NCBI RefSeq assembly: GCF_905220995.1
Contig: NZ_CAJNBJ010000001.1
Span: 372,001 to 436,000, forward strand
DNA from: Nitrospira defluvii
GTDB taxonomy: Bacteria; Nitrospirota; Nitrospiria; Nitrospirales; Nitrospiraceae
Length of the DNA: 64,000 bases
Direction: 5' to 3'
The notes below the pieces were generated by a model, which was not told the origin of the DNA, made no database searches, and saw only the letters and a list, made by a program, of their open reading frames with translations. The position numbers and the translations under genes are program-made. Positions 6,963 through 16,422 of the stretch are shown here, in pieces. How positions within the stretch are numbered: the first letter of the stretch is position 1; each line of letters begins with the position of its first letter.

Positions 6963-9599
6963 TTACCGACCGACCACCGCTATCCCCGCCGCCGTGAGGG
7001 CCACGCTGCCGATGATACTGGCCACCGTCTGCCACAAGGCCAGCTGCGGTGTCCTGGCCTCGATCTTCTGAGGCACCACGATGGTGTCCCCGGAACGTAG
7101 GTCCTTCACGGCGAGATAGGCGGAGTCGGTGGTCCCATTCGCCCGCATCACATACATTTCTTTCTTGTTGGCATCCTCGGTCACGCCCCCGGCCTGACGC
7201 AGATAATCGTCCAAGCCAAAGCCCGGCCGATACACCACCGTGCTGGGGTTCTTCACCGAGCCGATGATGCTGACCGTCTGCGACGGCGTCGGCATCAAAA
7301 TCCGGTCGCGCGCCTCCAGGATGATATCGTCCTCTGTGCCTTCCAGATGCTCAATCGACTCCATCCGGATCACCACCCGTCCCAATTCCAATCGTGACGT
7401 GATGGCCTCCAATTGCTGGAGCCGCAGGGACAACACCTGTTGCTCGGCCAGCCCCCCTCCTGCGGACAATACGGCGGTGGTGCTGAGTCCGGTTGCCCCG
7501 GCCGCTCCCCCCGCCGCCTGTGCCGTCAATCGTTGCCGCTCCGAGGCGACGAACCGCTCCAGCTCAGCCTGTTGCCGGAGCTTGACGGATTCGCGCGTCA
7601 ACACCAGGCCGGCAGGAAAGGCATTTGCCGTGACCCCGCCCGCCCGCTTCAACACCGAGCTCAACCGTTCGCCCGTTTCAATTGTGAAATATCCCGGCCG
7701 CTGCAGCTCTCCCTCGACCAACACCAGTTTGGGCGGACGATGTTGACTGGCCACCACCACCTGATCCAGCCGTTGAAGCACATGATTCTCGGCGTCATTG
7801 CCGTCGAGCAGCGCCCGAGGACTGAATTGAATGACCCTGGTTTGATAGGTGACCGGATCGGTCCTGACGATCTCCGCGCGATCCGCGTAGGCATCCATCG
7901 TCAACTGATCGTGAACCAGCAGATCCTTGACCTTCATACCCGGGCGATATTCGTAGGGCCCGGGGCTTTTCACCGCCCCGACGAGACTCACCACATTGGT
8001 GATCTGCGTGGGGAGGATGCCGATCCGCACGTAGTCCCCGTCCAGCAGCAGCGGATCCCCACCTGCGACACCGGGACGGCTCTTCTCATGTCCCTGAGAA
8101 GCAAGGGCGCCGACCAGATCCACATCGATCATGATCCGCCCACGCTCCGGATCCAATCGGAAGAGATGGCAGCGTTGCCGGTCCGACAATGGCGTGAGCC
8201 CCCCTGCAAGCGTCAACAGCTCCGTCAACCGCACACCGGGTTTGACTTCGTAAATGGCCGGCCGCTTGATCGACCCGCTGATCGCCACCACCGGACCAAG
8301 CGGCGGGACAAGGACCACATCGCCGGACTGGAGGCGCTGATCGAACCGCCGGTCGCCGCGCAACAGGAAGTCGTAGAGATCGAGATCGGCAACCGTTTTC
8401 CCCTCGCGCATCACCTTCACCTGACGTAACGAGCCGGAACGGGCCGGCCCGCAGGCGGCGTAGAGCGCGTTCGAAGCGGTGGCCAGCGCGCTGATCTCAT
8501 ATGCGCCGGGACGGATGACCTCGCCCACGACGAACACCTTGATCGTACGGATTCGCGCCATGGACACATGCAGTTCGAACCGTTTCAGGAGACTGCCCAG
8601 CCTCGCCCGCACCGTCTGTTCCACCTGGGAAAACGGCTGGCCGCCGACGGAAATCGCCCCCACTTGCGGAATCACGATCATGCCATCCCGTTCGACCGGC
8701 ACGATAAAACTGCGGTTGAAACTGGGGTCCGGCACATTCCAAATGTGCACCGCGAGGGAATCCTGCGGGCCGACGACATAGTCCGGTCCCACCGGCACAT
8801 CCTGCACCGGGGAAAAGGTGCTGGCCTGGGCCTCGAAGAACTCGTAGCCGAACTGCCGTACGCGGCTCTTCACGCCGTGCAACACGGAAAATTCGGCGAA
8901 GGCCTCTTCAACGTTGAAGTCCTGTTGCCGCAGCAATTCCGCCGTGAAGGCCTTCTTTTCCGGTAACGGCCGCCCCGCTCCCGGTTGCCCGGCGGGCTGA
9001 GTCCCCGGCTGTGGAGACTGCTGGCCGAGCGACGGTTGGAGCCCCGGAACCGCTCCCTGGCCAAAGGGCAACTGGGCAACACCTTTTTTCTCGCGCTCCA
9101 CCTGCACCTGATACTCGATACTCGACTTTTCCTTCTCCGCCTGTAACTTCTCCTGTCGGCGATCCCGTTCTTCCTGTTCCTGCTTCATCCGTTGCTCAAT
9201 CGAACTGGGCAGCAAACTGCTCGGCTCGACAGGCCAATAGTCGTTCAGATTGGGCACGGTTCCCTTGGACGTAAGGTCGGAGGAAAGAGGGATCGGACAG
9301 GGCACCTGATTGGGCACGATCGGCTGCAACGCCGTGGGATTGGTGACGATCGCCTGGCCCAGTTGCCCGCCTGTCCCGGGAACGGCAAACCCGCCGGGAT
9401 TAAATAATCCACCGGGCACACCGGGCCCCGGTTGTTGCTGCAGGCCGCCCGGCACCGCCGGTTGTGACTGAAGATTCTGGGCGAGCAGAGAGGGCGGCAG
9501 CACGAAGGACGCCACCAACATCCAGATCAGGGTGCGAGCACAGAGATTCGACCGCAGGGAGCCCGGGGCACGATGAGAAGAGTATCGACTCACACCCAT
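6963..9599 (-). CDS. Wza-like polysaccharide export protein with five SLBB domains
   Basis: The ATG at 9599 is chosen because AGGAGG lies at good spacing and it begins a signal peptide (basic lead, hydrophobic core ending SLLAQ); an open frame reaches 9701. Of 878 residues, the first 230 are Pro/Gln/Gly-rich linker. A polysaccharide export domain follows (DYVVGPQDSLAVHIWNVPD), then five SLBB repeats recognisable by segments such as GEVIRPGAYEI, GSIKRPAIYEV, GAVKSPGPYEY, GELQRPGYFTI and GSVKNPSTVVY. A hydrophobic C-terminal helix ends the protein. Wza proteins have about 380 residues and fewer SLBB domains, so this is a long form. It is the likely outer-membrane or periplasm-spanning channel for the polymer. 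Confidence 0.87.
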   Translation of the reverse strand: MGVSRYSSHRAPGSLRSNLCARTLIWMLVASFVLPPSLLAQNLQSQPAVPGGLQQQPGPGVPGGLFNPGGFAVPGTGGQLGQAIVTNPTALQPIVPNQVPCPIPLSSDLTSKGTVPNLNDYWPVEPSSLLPSSIEQRMKQEQEERDRRQEKLQAEKEKSSIEYQVQVEREKKGVAQLPFGQGAVPGLQPSLGQQSPQPGTQPAGQPGAGRPLPEKKAFTAELLRQQDFNVEEAFAEFSVLHGVKSRVRQFGYEFFEAQASTFSPVQDVPVGPDYVVGPQDSLAVHIWNVPDPSFNRSFIVPVERDGMIVIPQVGAISVGGQPFSQVEQTVRARLGSLLKRFELHVSMARIRTIKVFVVGEVIRPGAYEISALATASNALYAACGPARSGSLRQVKVMREGKTVADLDLYDFLLRGDRRFDQRLQSGDVVLVPPLGPVVAISGSIKRPAIYEVKPGVRLTELLTLAGGLTPLSDRQRCHLFRLDPERGRIMIDVDLVGALASQGHEKSRPGVAGGDPLLLDGDYVRIGILPTQITNVVSLVGAVKSPGPYEYRPGMKVKDLLVHDQLTMDAYADRAEIVRTDPVTYQTRVIQFSPRALLDGNDAENHVLQRLDQVVVASQHRPPKLVLVEGELQRPGYFTIETGERLSSVLKRAGGVTANAFPAGLVLTRESVKLRQQAELERFVASERQRLTAQAAGGAAGATGLSTTAVLSAGGGLAEQQVLSLRLQQLEAITSRLELGRVVIRMESIEHLEGTEDDIILEARDRILMPTPSQTVSIIGSVKNPSTVVYRPGFGLDDYLRQAGGVTEDANKKEMYVMRANGTTDSAYLAVKDLRSGDTIVVPQKIEARTPQLALWQTVASIIGSVALTAAGIAVVGR

Positions 9600-9710
9600 G
9601 ATTGCTCGCACCTCCTGCATAGGGTCCGAACCGGAAACGATGGAAGCCTCGCCCGAACGGGCGCAGCACCGTCGCCTGAACCGGTCTGGCTCAGGAATCA
9701 ACCAGGTAGC

Positions 9711-11345
9711 CTAAAACTGCACGGCTAGAGAAGTCCAGAACAAATGGTTCTGGGCCTGAATGCCGCCGGCGAACGTTTCGTCAAATGGCGTAATCGCCGT
9801 GACCTGGCCGGGATTCTTCAATCGCTGAAAGGTATACCCGGCCATGACCTGCACGTCCTTGGCATACCACCAGGTCAGGTCGATCGCCGCCTCGCGTTTT
9901 TTTTCGTGGACCGGCTGCCCCCGGTCCCGCTCCTGGATGTTAAAATTCGCGCCGAGCTGCAGGGTGTCCGTCAGATACCGGGTCGTGCGGATGAAGAAAT
10001 CAACGGCGTCGGTGCCCATGTGATGCCCGAGCGGTAAACCCCGGTAACGCATGCCGCTGGTATAGGTGCCGTTGTTGTACCAGACCTGTCCCAACTCCGG
10101 ATGGCGTCGCCGCCCATAATCCGTGTCGGCGTATTCGATGCGGAGGTCCAGGGTATCGCCCGCAAACACCTGCGGAATGTAGATCCCCCCCAGGAACGCG
10201 GCCCGGCTGGGAATGGGAAGTTGAGACCATTTATCTTCTGTCCCGATCTCTCCGTACAGCTGCAGGCCGGCAGGAAAGGGAATCAGGTACGGAACCGAGG
10301 GCAGCCTGAGCCGGAAATCGGCCATACCCTGTTCGTTGACGTCCTTGTCGGCGCCCTGATTGGCCGGATGGATGTAGGTGTCCACGATCGTCTCCGGGAA
10401 GGATTGATCCCGTCCGCGCCCCCCGAATTGGGTCAAGCGCGTCAATCCGAACTCCAGCCAGGAGGCCGGAAGGTAGCTGATGCGCAATCCGAACACTCGG
10501 GCGCGCGACACATCACGATTCCGTTCCAACTGCGCGAGAAACGCATTGACCTTCCAGTCCCCGAGCCCGCTGAGCGATCCCGGCAATTGAAAGGGCCGCT
10601 CCGTGCCCAGCTTGATCATATCCATGGGGAAGGCATGGTCCGTCAGCAACAACGACCCGTGATACCCGGGACCCCACCACTGCGTCCCCCGCCCGGCCTC
10701 CAGCGCGATATTGGCGTAGCTCAGTTTGAGGCTGAACTCGCGCAAGTAAAAATTGTCGCTGTTGTTGGTGGCCCCCAGCCCCAGCAAATGGCGATTGCTG
10801 ATGAATTTCGGCTGGACCATCACCGCGGCCCATTCGTTGAGCTCCGCCCAGGCGCGCACATCGGTTTGGTTCTGCACGCCGTTGACGAAATATTCTCCGC
10901 CCCGATTCTCGCGGAACCGGATGGTTTGCCCGCCGCCGACGGACGACGCGTCCACCTCAGAGGTCACACGCGCGCCGAACCGCACCGAACCGGATTTGTC
11001 CTGCGGGCGGGCCCTGATGGTGCCGAGACGGATCAACTCCGGACGAAATTCCGCGAGCAGTCGCTCCAACAGAGGCTCCGCGATCACCTCACGGCCGTCG
11101 AGTGCCACCTCATCGGCCCGCACCCGTTCAATGGCTCGCGCCACACACTGCGCCGCCTGCATGCGGGTGAAGGGTTTCGCGCCGACCAAGGCCCGGTCGA
11201 TCACCTCCAGGGCGATCAACCGTTCGATGGCATCATATCCCCAATGGTGTAGTGGAAGATTGCTGGACGCCAGGGCGATGCCCCCCGAGATCAGCCACAG
11301 GAGGAGGCCCAGCGTCAGCGAGCATAAAAGGCGCGGAACACTCAC
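9711..11345 (-). CDS. Wzi-family capsule assembly outer-membrane protein
   Basis: 544 residues with a signal peptide from a GTG start (no ribosome site is obvious). The N-terminal 100 residues hold a YDAIERLIAL...RMQAAQCVARAIE segment of the S-layer-homology-like helical type common before Wzi barrels. The rest alternates short amphipathic strands with aromatic residues and ends in LFWTSLAVQF, a C-terminal Phe typical of outer-membrane barrels. Conserved Wzi-like features include the WWGPGYHGSLLLTDHAFPMDMI segment. Wzi proteins help hold capsule at the surface. It sits between the dehydratase and Wza-like genes of the same run. Confidence 0.82.
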   Translation of the reverse strand: MSVPRLLCSLTLGLLLWLISGGIALASSNLPLHHWGYDAIERLIALEVIDRALVGAKPFTRMQAAQCVARAIERVRADEVALDGREVIAEPLLERLLAEFRPELIRLGTIRARPQDKSGSVRFGARVTSEVDASSVGGGQTIRFRENRGGEYFVNGVQNQTDVRAWAELNEWAAVMVQPKFISNRHLLGLGATNNSDNFYLREFSLKLSYANIALEAGRGTQWWGPGYHGSLLLTDHAFPMDMIKLGTERPFQLPGSLSGLGDWKVNAFLAQLERNRDVSRARVFGLRISYLPASWLEFGLTRLTQFGGRGRDQSFPETIVDTYIHPANQGADKDVNEQGMADFRLRLPSVPYLIPFPAGLQLYGEIGTEDKWSQLPIPSRAAFLGGIYIPQVFAGDTLDLRIEYADTDYGRRRHPELGQVWYNNGTYTSGMRYRGLPLGHHMGTDAVDFFIRTTRYLTDTLQLGANFNIQERDRGQPVHEKKREAAIDLTWWYAKDVQVMAGYTFQRLKNPGQVTAITPFDETFAGGIQAQNHLFWTSLAVQF

Positions 11346-11433
11346 AGGGCAGGCCGAACCATATCAGCGGGATGGACAGGACCCGAGTGGGAGACAATGT
11401 CGCCAGCTATCGTGGGGGTGCAACCGACACACA

Positions 11434-13395
11434 TCATGCCCGCCTGTGGGAGCCCGTGGGCGACGCTGTCACGATATCGGCTGAGGAGGCAGGCAGCTCC
11501 TCCGTCACCCCGCTGTCGACATCTGGAGAACCGTCCAACGTCGCGGGAATCGGAACCGGATGATAGTTCGGAAGAATCGTGCGAAGGAGCCCGAGCACCG
11601 TGGCGACATTGCCTTCAGCGGCCGACTCCTCCAGTTGCGCCACGAGGGTGGACAGGCGAGTGAGATCACGTCCCGAGTCCGACACGACGGCGAGCACCTT
11701 GGACACCGCCGTCTTCTCGACCCGTTCATGGGCAGCGACCAACTCTTCCACCAGTTTTTCCCCCGGTCTGCATCCCACATAGGCGAGGACAATGTCTTTG
11801 TCCGGGACAAACCCGGCCAGGCGGATGAGGTTGCGCGCCATCTCCACCACACTGATTTGCTCACCCATCTCGAGGACAAAGAGCTCTCCCCCCTTGGCCA
11901 GACGTGCGGCATGGAGCACCAGATGAACCGCTTCGGCCACCAGCATAAAATAGCGGCGCATCTGCGGGTCGGTGATCGTGACCGGCCCTCCTGCCTTGAT
12001 CTGCTCAAGAAACAACGGCACGACACTGCCGTTGCTACCCAGGACGTTGCCGAACCGCACGGTCGCAAACCTGGTGCGCGACGAGCGCCCGAGTTGTTGT
12101 AGCAGCAGTTCCGCAACCCCTTTGCTCGCGCCCATCACACTGACGGGATTCACGGCCTTGTCGGTCGAAATGAGAATGAAGCGCTCCACTTCATGGCGAT
12201 GCGCGGCCTCGGCCACAATGCGAGTGCCGCCGACATTGTTCAACACCGCTTCACAAGGGTTGCCCTCCATGAGCGGCACGTGTTTATGCGCGGCGGCATG
12301 AAATACCAGCGTCGGACGATATTCGGCAAACAGCCGGTTCATCTGGCCGACCTCAGTGACGTCTCCGATCACCGGAGCGATCGACGAATGCCCGGCGGCC
12401 ATGAGCTCATTCGCGACGGCGAACAAGCCGTTCTCATATCGATCCAGCATCACCAACATCGTCGGCGCCAGTCGCGCGACCTGCCGGCATAACTCCGAGC
12501 CGATCGACCCTCCGGCGCCGGTCACCAACACGCGCGCCCCTTGCACCAGCGCGCGCAGAGGCTCGGGGTCCAAATCGACCGGAACCCGGTCGAGCAGGTC
12601 TTCAACGGAGAGGTTGCGGATCTGGCCGACCTCCACGCGACACTGCAACAGGTCTCGCAAGTTCGGGAGGGTTTGAATCGGCAGATGGAACGGTTCGAGC
12701 GCCGTGACCACTTCCCGAATCGTGGCGGGTGCCGCACTCGGCATGGCCACCAACACCACGTCTGGCGCGTCCTCGGCGATGATCTCCGGCAGGCGGACTC
12801 GGCTTCCCAAGACCTTTACTCCGTGAATGCGGTGTCCGACTTTTGCGGGATCGTCGTCCACGAACCCGATGGGCCGGTAGCCGGACGAGGGATTGTTCCG
12901 CATCTCCCGCACAATCATCGCTCCGGCATCACCCGCCCCGACGATCAACACCCGCTTGCGGCCCGTCCCCATCCAGCCACGCTCCCGCAGAAGCCGGGGA
13001 ATCGCGCGCACCCCGGTTTGGAAACAGAACAGCAGCAGCGCATCAATGACAAAAATCGAAGATGGATAGGCCCGTATCCCCAACCCCAGCCTGACCACTC
13101 CCACAAATACCAGGGTACTGAGCGCGATGCTCAGCGCCAGATCACGGACATCCCACAAACTCGTGTAGCGCCAGAGGCCGTCATAGAGCCGGAAGGGATA
13201 GAAGGCCAACGCCCGGATCGCCAACAACAACGGGAGCAGGGTGAGGCACAACTCCCACTGAGCGGCCGGAACCACTTGATCGAAACGAAGCAGAAAGGCC
13301 GCGACATTAGATAAGGCCGCCAGCCCCAGATAGGCGAGGAAGAGGAGGACACGCCGATGGACGGCCGTCATGGTTGTGGAAACCAGAGTCGACAT
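11434..13395 (-). CDS. Membrane nucleotide-sugar 4,6-dehydratase (PglF/WbpM/CapD type)
   Basis: 653 residues. Four transmembrane helices (about residues 12-125) precede a first Rossmann-like domain (VLIVGAGDAGAMIVREM) and a second extended SDR domain with VLVTGAGGSIGSELCRQ. In the catalytic part, ISTDKAVNPVSVMGASKG shows the family-specific change in which Met replaces the Tyr of the usual YxxxK and the Lys is kept. Enzymes of this class convert UDP-GlcNAc to a 4-keto-6-deoxy sugar, the starting point for amino-sugars such as bacillosamine or QuiNAc. Together with the DegT aminotransferase and methyltransferase upstream in the same run it would make a modified amino-sugar for the repeat unit. 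Confidence 0.88.
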   Translation of the reverse strand: MSTLVSTTMTAVHRRVLLFLAYLGLAALSNVAAFLLRFDQVVPAAQWELCLTLLPLLLAIRALAFYPFRLYDGLWRYTSLWDVRDLALSIALSTLVFVGVVRLGLGIRAYPSSIFVIDALLLFCFQTGVRAIPRLLRERGWMGTGRKRVLIVGAGDAGAMIVREMRNNPSSGYRPIGFVDDDPAKVGHRIHGVKVLGSRVRLPEIIAEDAPDVVLVAMPSAAPATIREVVTALEPFHLPIQTLPNLRDLLQCRVEVGQIRNLSVEDLLDRVPVDLDPEPLRALVQGARVLVTGAGGSIGSELCRQVARLAPTMLVMLDRYENGLFAVANELMAAGHSSIAPVIGDVTEVGQMNRLFAEYRPTLVFHAAAHKHVPLMEGNPCEAVLNNVGGTRIVAEAAHRHEVERFILISTDKAVNPVSVMGASKGVAELLLQQLGRSSRTRFATVRFGNVLGSNGSVVPLFLEQIKAGGPVTITDPQMRRYFMLVAEAVHLVLHAARLAKGGELFVLEMGEQISVVEMARNLIRLAGFVPDKDIVLAYVGCRPGEKLVEELVAAHERVEKTAVSKVLAVVSDSGRDLTRLSTLVAQLEESAAEGNVATVLGLLRTILPNYHPVPIPATLDGSPDVDSGVTEELPASSADIVTASPTGSHRRA

Positions 13396-13543
13396 GACAG
13401 TCTCGGGACAGAGAGTGACTCGAAACCCCCGATGGGACCAGTCAAGAACATACTCCGTCTCTAATCGCCGAATCCAGCCCTAGGAGATGCCTCAGGGCCA
13501 ATTCAGAGAGGGACTGCGAGCAGGGCAGACGGCTCTGCGAACG

Positions 13544-14320
13544 TCAGGCTGATCGGCCAACTGCAAACAATACTTTGTAGTCACAGACCGGCTGGTCCGA
13601 TTCGATCGGGACAGGCTGCGCATAGACCGCCATGCCGTCAACCACCGCCGCGGGAAACGGAACGAGGGTTCCAAAGAACAGCCGCTTGAGCCAGCGCTTC
13701 CCGGTCATGGTTGAAGGAATCAGACGCCACGCCGCCGCCACTCGTTTGAGCCGGCCCACCAAGGCGGCACGCCAGGAGGCAGGCTCAGTCGGAAACGCGC
13801 CGAACAATTCGCACGCAAAGCCGGACTGTTGCAACAGGGCCGACAGCTGCCGGGCGGAGTAATATCGGCAGGCATAGGAATTGGGATTGAACTCCGGCCA
13901 CTCAGGGTTGACCGTGCAGAGGACCAGCCGCCCCTGCGGAGCCAGCACCCGCCGGCACTCCCTCAAAAACGTTTCGACGTCTGCAAAAAAATAGAGTGCC
14001 TCGTAACAGACGATCACGTCACGGGATGCTGCGCACAACGGCAAGGCTTCGGCTTGGAGTCGCACCAACGGCGTCGCGCCCTGCACAGCGCGGTGCGCCT
14101 GGCGCAGCAAAGGTTCGGTCAGATCCCCCCCGACAATCGCCTCGGCTTGCCGCCCCAGATACCCGAGTCCGACGCCGGGGCCGCAAGCGACTTCGAACAC
14201 TCGCCGACCGCGACAGAAGTCCAACGCAAACCGGTACCGCGTATAGACCATGGACAACGCCTCAGGCGTTACCCACTCGCCGCACGTTTCGGTCACGGGA
14301 CTGTAATCGGGAAAAGTCAC
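13544..14320 (-). CDS. Class I SAM-dependent methyltransferase
   Basis: 258 residues starting from a GTG that overlaps the TGA stop of the aminotransferase gene (GTGA), so the two are translationally coupled. The SAM-binding motif I is VFEVACGPGVGLGYLG near residue 42, the acidic residue follows in VGGDLTEP, and the later FADVETFLRECRRVLAPQGRLVL segment is the usual motif III region. The acceptor is not predictable, but the operon position suggests methylation of a sugar or of an amino group put on by the aminotransferase. A 148-bp gap without evident genes separates it from the downstream dehydratase gene. Confidence 0.82.
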   Translation of the reverse strand: MTFPDYSPVTETCGEWVTPEALSMVYTRYRFALDFCRGRRVFEVACGPGVGLGYLGRQAEAIVGGDLTEPLLRQAHRAVQGATPLVRLQAEALPLCAASRDVIVCYEALYFFADVETFLRECRRVLAPQGRLVLCTVNPEWPEFNPNSYACRYYSARQLSALLQQSGFACELFGAFPTEPASWRAALVGRLKRVAAAWRLIPSTMTGKRWLKRLFFGTLVPFPAAVVDGMAVYAQPVPIESDQPVCDYKVLFAVGRSA

Positions 14321-15429
14321 GGCTGCATGGAGAAAAACGTCCGGAGCGCGGCCACGACGAGATCGACCTGCGCCTCGGTGGTTTCGGCGCTCATCGGCAA
14401 CGACACCACTTCCCGGCAGATGGAGAGGGTTTCCGGAACGTCCGGGGCCGCCAGCCCCAGACCTTTATGCTCCCACATGGGCTTCTGCCAGTGAACCAAG
14501 GTCTCGATCCCCTGCTCCTTCAGATAGGCGCGCAATTGCTCACGCACCCTGGTGCGGATGACGTAGTTCTGAAAGATGTCCTTGCGCCGGGTCTCGTCGA
14601 ATTGAGGAATGCGCAGCTGTGTGATTCCGGACAGGCCCCGATGGTAGGCAGCAGCGATGCGACGCCGGTGGGCGATCCAATCGGGCAAGTGGCGGAGCTT
14701 CACGTCCAACACCGCCGCCTGGACGTTGTCCAACAACGCGGTCTGCCCATGGTAGTGATATTCGCCGGTGGCACGGTCCTCGCCGTTATAGCGAAGGAGT
14801 GTCGCCATGCGGGCCAGCGCCGCATCGTTCGTCGTAATGGCTCCCCCGTCCCCGAATCCGCCGAGCACCTTGAAGGGATAGAAACTGAAACAGCCGGCCC
14901 GCCCCTGGCTCCCGGCGCACTTGCCGTCGAACGTGGCCCCCAACGCCTGGGCCGCATCCTCGATCACCGCCAGCCCGTGCTTGTCGGCCAGCGCCAGGAT
15001 ACGGTCCATCTCACAGACCCGTCCGTTCAGGTGCACAGGAAGCAGCGCTTTTGTCTTCGGCGTGATGGCGCGCTCAATCAGGTCGACATCCATGTTGAAG
15101 TCCGGGGCCACGTCGATCAGCACCGGCTGTGCGCCGCAATGGACGATGGCCGACACCGTCGCGACGAACGTGTGGGCCACCGTGATCACTTCATGGCCCG
15201 GCCCGACTCCGGCGCCGAGCAGTGCGAACAGGAGCGCATGGTAGCCGCTGTTGACGCCGACAGCATATTTCACGCCGACGAACTCGGCCAGATGCTGTTC
15301 GAAATCCTTCAACTGGTGCCGGTTGACCAGATCACCGTTGGTCAGGCAATCAATGATCGCCCGATCGATCTCCGGCTTGAGCTTGGCGTAGTGACTGCGG
15401 GGGTCGATGAAGGGAACCTGATACGACAT
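14317..15429 (-). CDS. DegT/DnrJ/EryC1/StrS PLP-dependent sugar aminotransferase
   Basis: 370 residues from the ATG at 15429 (an in-frame TTG lies at 15438). The fold-type I aminotransferase features of the DegT family are present: a GVNSGYHALLFAL segment for phosphate binding, the Asp in VIEDAAQALGA that pairs with the pyridine nitrogen, and the Schiff-base Lys in FSFYPFKVLGG (about residue 187). Such enzymes transfer an amino group to a keto-sugar nucleotide, here most simply the 4-keto product of the dehydratase encoded downstream. It lies 14 bp after the E1 beta-like gene and overlaps the methyltransferase. Confidence 0.88.
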   Translation of the reverse strand: MSYQVPFIDPRSHYAKLKPEIDRAIIDCLTNGDLVNRHQLKDFEQHLAEFVGVKYAVGVNSGYHALLFALLGAGVGPGHEVITVAHTFVATVSAIVHCGAQPVLIDVAPDFNMDVDLIERAITPKTKALLPVHLNGRVCEMDRILALADKHGLAVIEDAAQALGATFDGKCAGSQGRAGCFSFYPFKVLGGFGDGGAITTNDAALARMATLLRYNGEDRATGEYHYHGQTALLDNVQAAVLDVKLRHLPDWIAHRRRIAAAYHRGLSGITQLRIPQFDETRRKDIFQNYVIRTRVREQLRAYLKEQGIETLVHWQKPMWEHKGLGLAAPDVPETLSICREVVSLPMSAETTEAQVDLVVAALRTFFSMQP

Positions 15430-15443
15430 GCGCGGCAAGACCT

Positions 15444-16418
15444 TTACAGCAAGACCTTTTCCACTGCGGAGACCATCTCGTCTGCGCCGACGTAATAGGC
15501 CTGCTCCAGCACCGCGGAGGTGGGCGCCGGCGCATCCGGCAGACAGACTCGAGCAATCGGAGCTTTCAAGGCGTGAAAGATGTCTCCCGCCACCGAGGCG
15601 GCGATTTCAGCAGCAATCCCGCCGCTCACCCAGGCGGCATCGGCAATGACCAGGCGGCCGGTTTTGCCGACGGACGAATACACCAGGTTGCGATCCCAGG
15701 GTTTGATCGAACGCAGGTCGATCACTTCCACATCGATCCCTCGCTGCGCCAGCCGCTCGGCTGCCCGACCGGCCTGGGCCGCCATATAGGACGTGGCTGC
15801 CAGGGTGACATCCTTCCCGCTCCGACGGACCGCGGCCGACCCGATCGGGACTTCGTACAATGCCTCCGGCACCTCACCCTCCGACTCATATAACCAACGG
15901 TCGTCGATGTAGAGCACGGGATTTCCGTCCCGGACGGCCGCGACGAGGAGCCCTTTCGCGTCATAGGGAGTAGCGGGCATGACGACCTTCAGTCCCGGCA
16001 CATGCGCAAAGAGCGCCTGCACGGCTTGAGAATGTTGCGCGCCCTGTTCTCCTCCCCGGTTGATCACCGCCCGAATCACCACCGGCACGGACACCTGCCC
16101 CGCAAACAAATAGGACCAGTTTGCCGCCTGATTCATGATCGGGTCCGCCGCCAGCAGCATGAAGTCCATGCGCGGATGAAACACAATGGGGCGCATGCCC
16201 GTGATCGCCGCGCCGATGGCCGCGCCGGTCGTCGCGTTCTCGGAAACCGGAGAGTCGATCACCCGCTCACGGCCGAATTCCTTATCGAGATCCTGCAGGC
16301 TCGTGCCCGCATACCAGGGATTTCGAACGCCCTGTCCGATCAGGAAGACGCGCGGATCCTGGGCAAGCAATTGGGCATGGGCCTCCCGAATCGCCCTGGC
16401 GTAGCTCAACCTGCGCAT
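15444..16418 (-). CDS. 2-oxoacid dehydrogenase E1 beta-like subunit
   Basis: 324 residues from the ATG at 16418; the open frame continues upstream into the E1 alpha gene. The transketolase-like pyrimidine domain (about 1-180, with SENATTGAAIGAAITGMRPI and the HSQAVQALFAHVPGL segment) and a C-terminal transketolase domain (GKDVTLAATSYM to the end) are both present and of normal length. E1 beta pairs with E1 alpha to form a thiamine-diphosphate enzyme that decarboxylates a 2-oxo acid. No E2 acyltransferase or E3 dehydrogenase gene is nearby. Location inside a polysaccharide locus suggests that the product acyl group or carbanion goes to a sugar or sugar amine; this is inference. Confidence 0.85.
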   Translation of the reverse strand: MRRLSYARAIREAHAQLLAQDPRVFLIGQGVRNPWYAGTSLQDLDKEFGRERVIDSPVSENATTGAAIGAAITGMRPIVFHPRMDFMLLAADPIMNQAANWSYLFAGQVSVPVVIRAVINRGGEQGAQHSQAVQALFAHVPGLKVVMPATPYDAKGLLVAAVRDGNPVLYIDDRWLYESEGEVPEALYEVPIGSAAVRRSGKDVTLAATSYMAAQAGRAAERLAQRGIDVEVIDLRSIKPWDRNLVYSSVGKTGRLVIADAAWVSGGIAAEIAASVAGDIFHALKAPIARVCLPDAPAPTSAVLEQAYYVGADEMVSAVEKVLL

Positions 16419-16422
16419 CTTC

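Noticed and set aside
7413-8429. Long plus-strand frames opposite the Wza-like, Wzi-like and E1 genes
   Set aside because: They are antisense to well-supported genes, have His/Arg/Pro-rich composition typical of GC-rich shadow frames and no ribosome sites.
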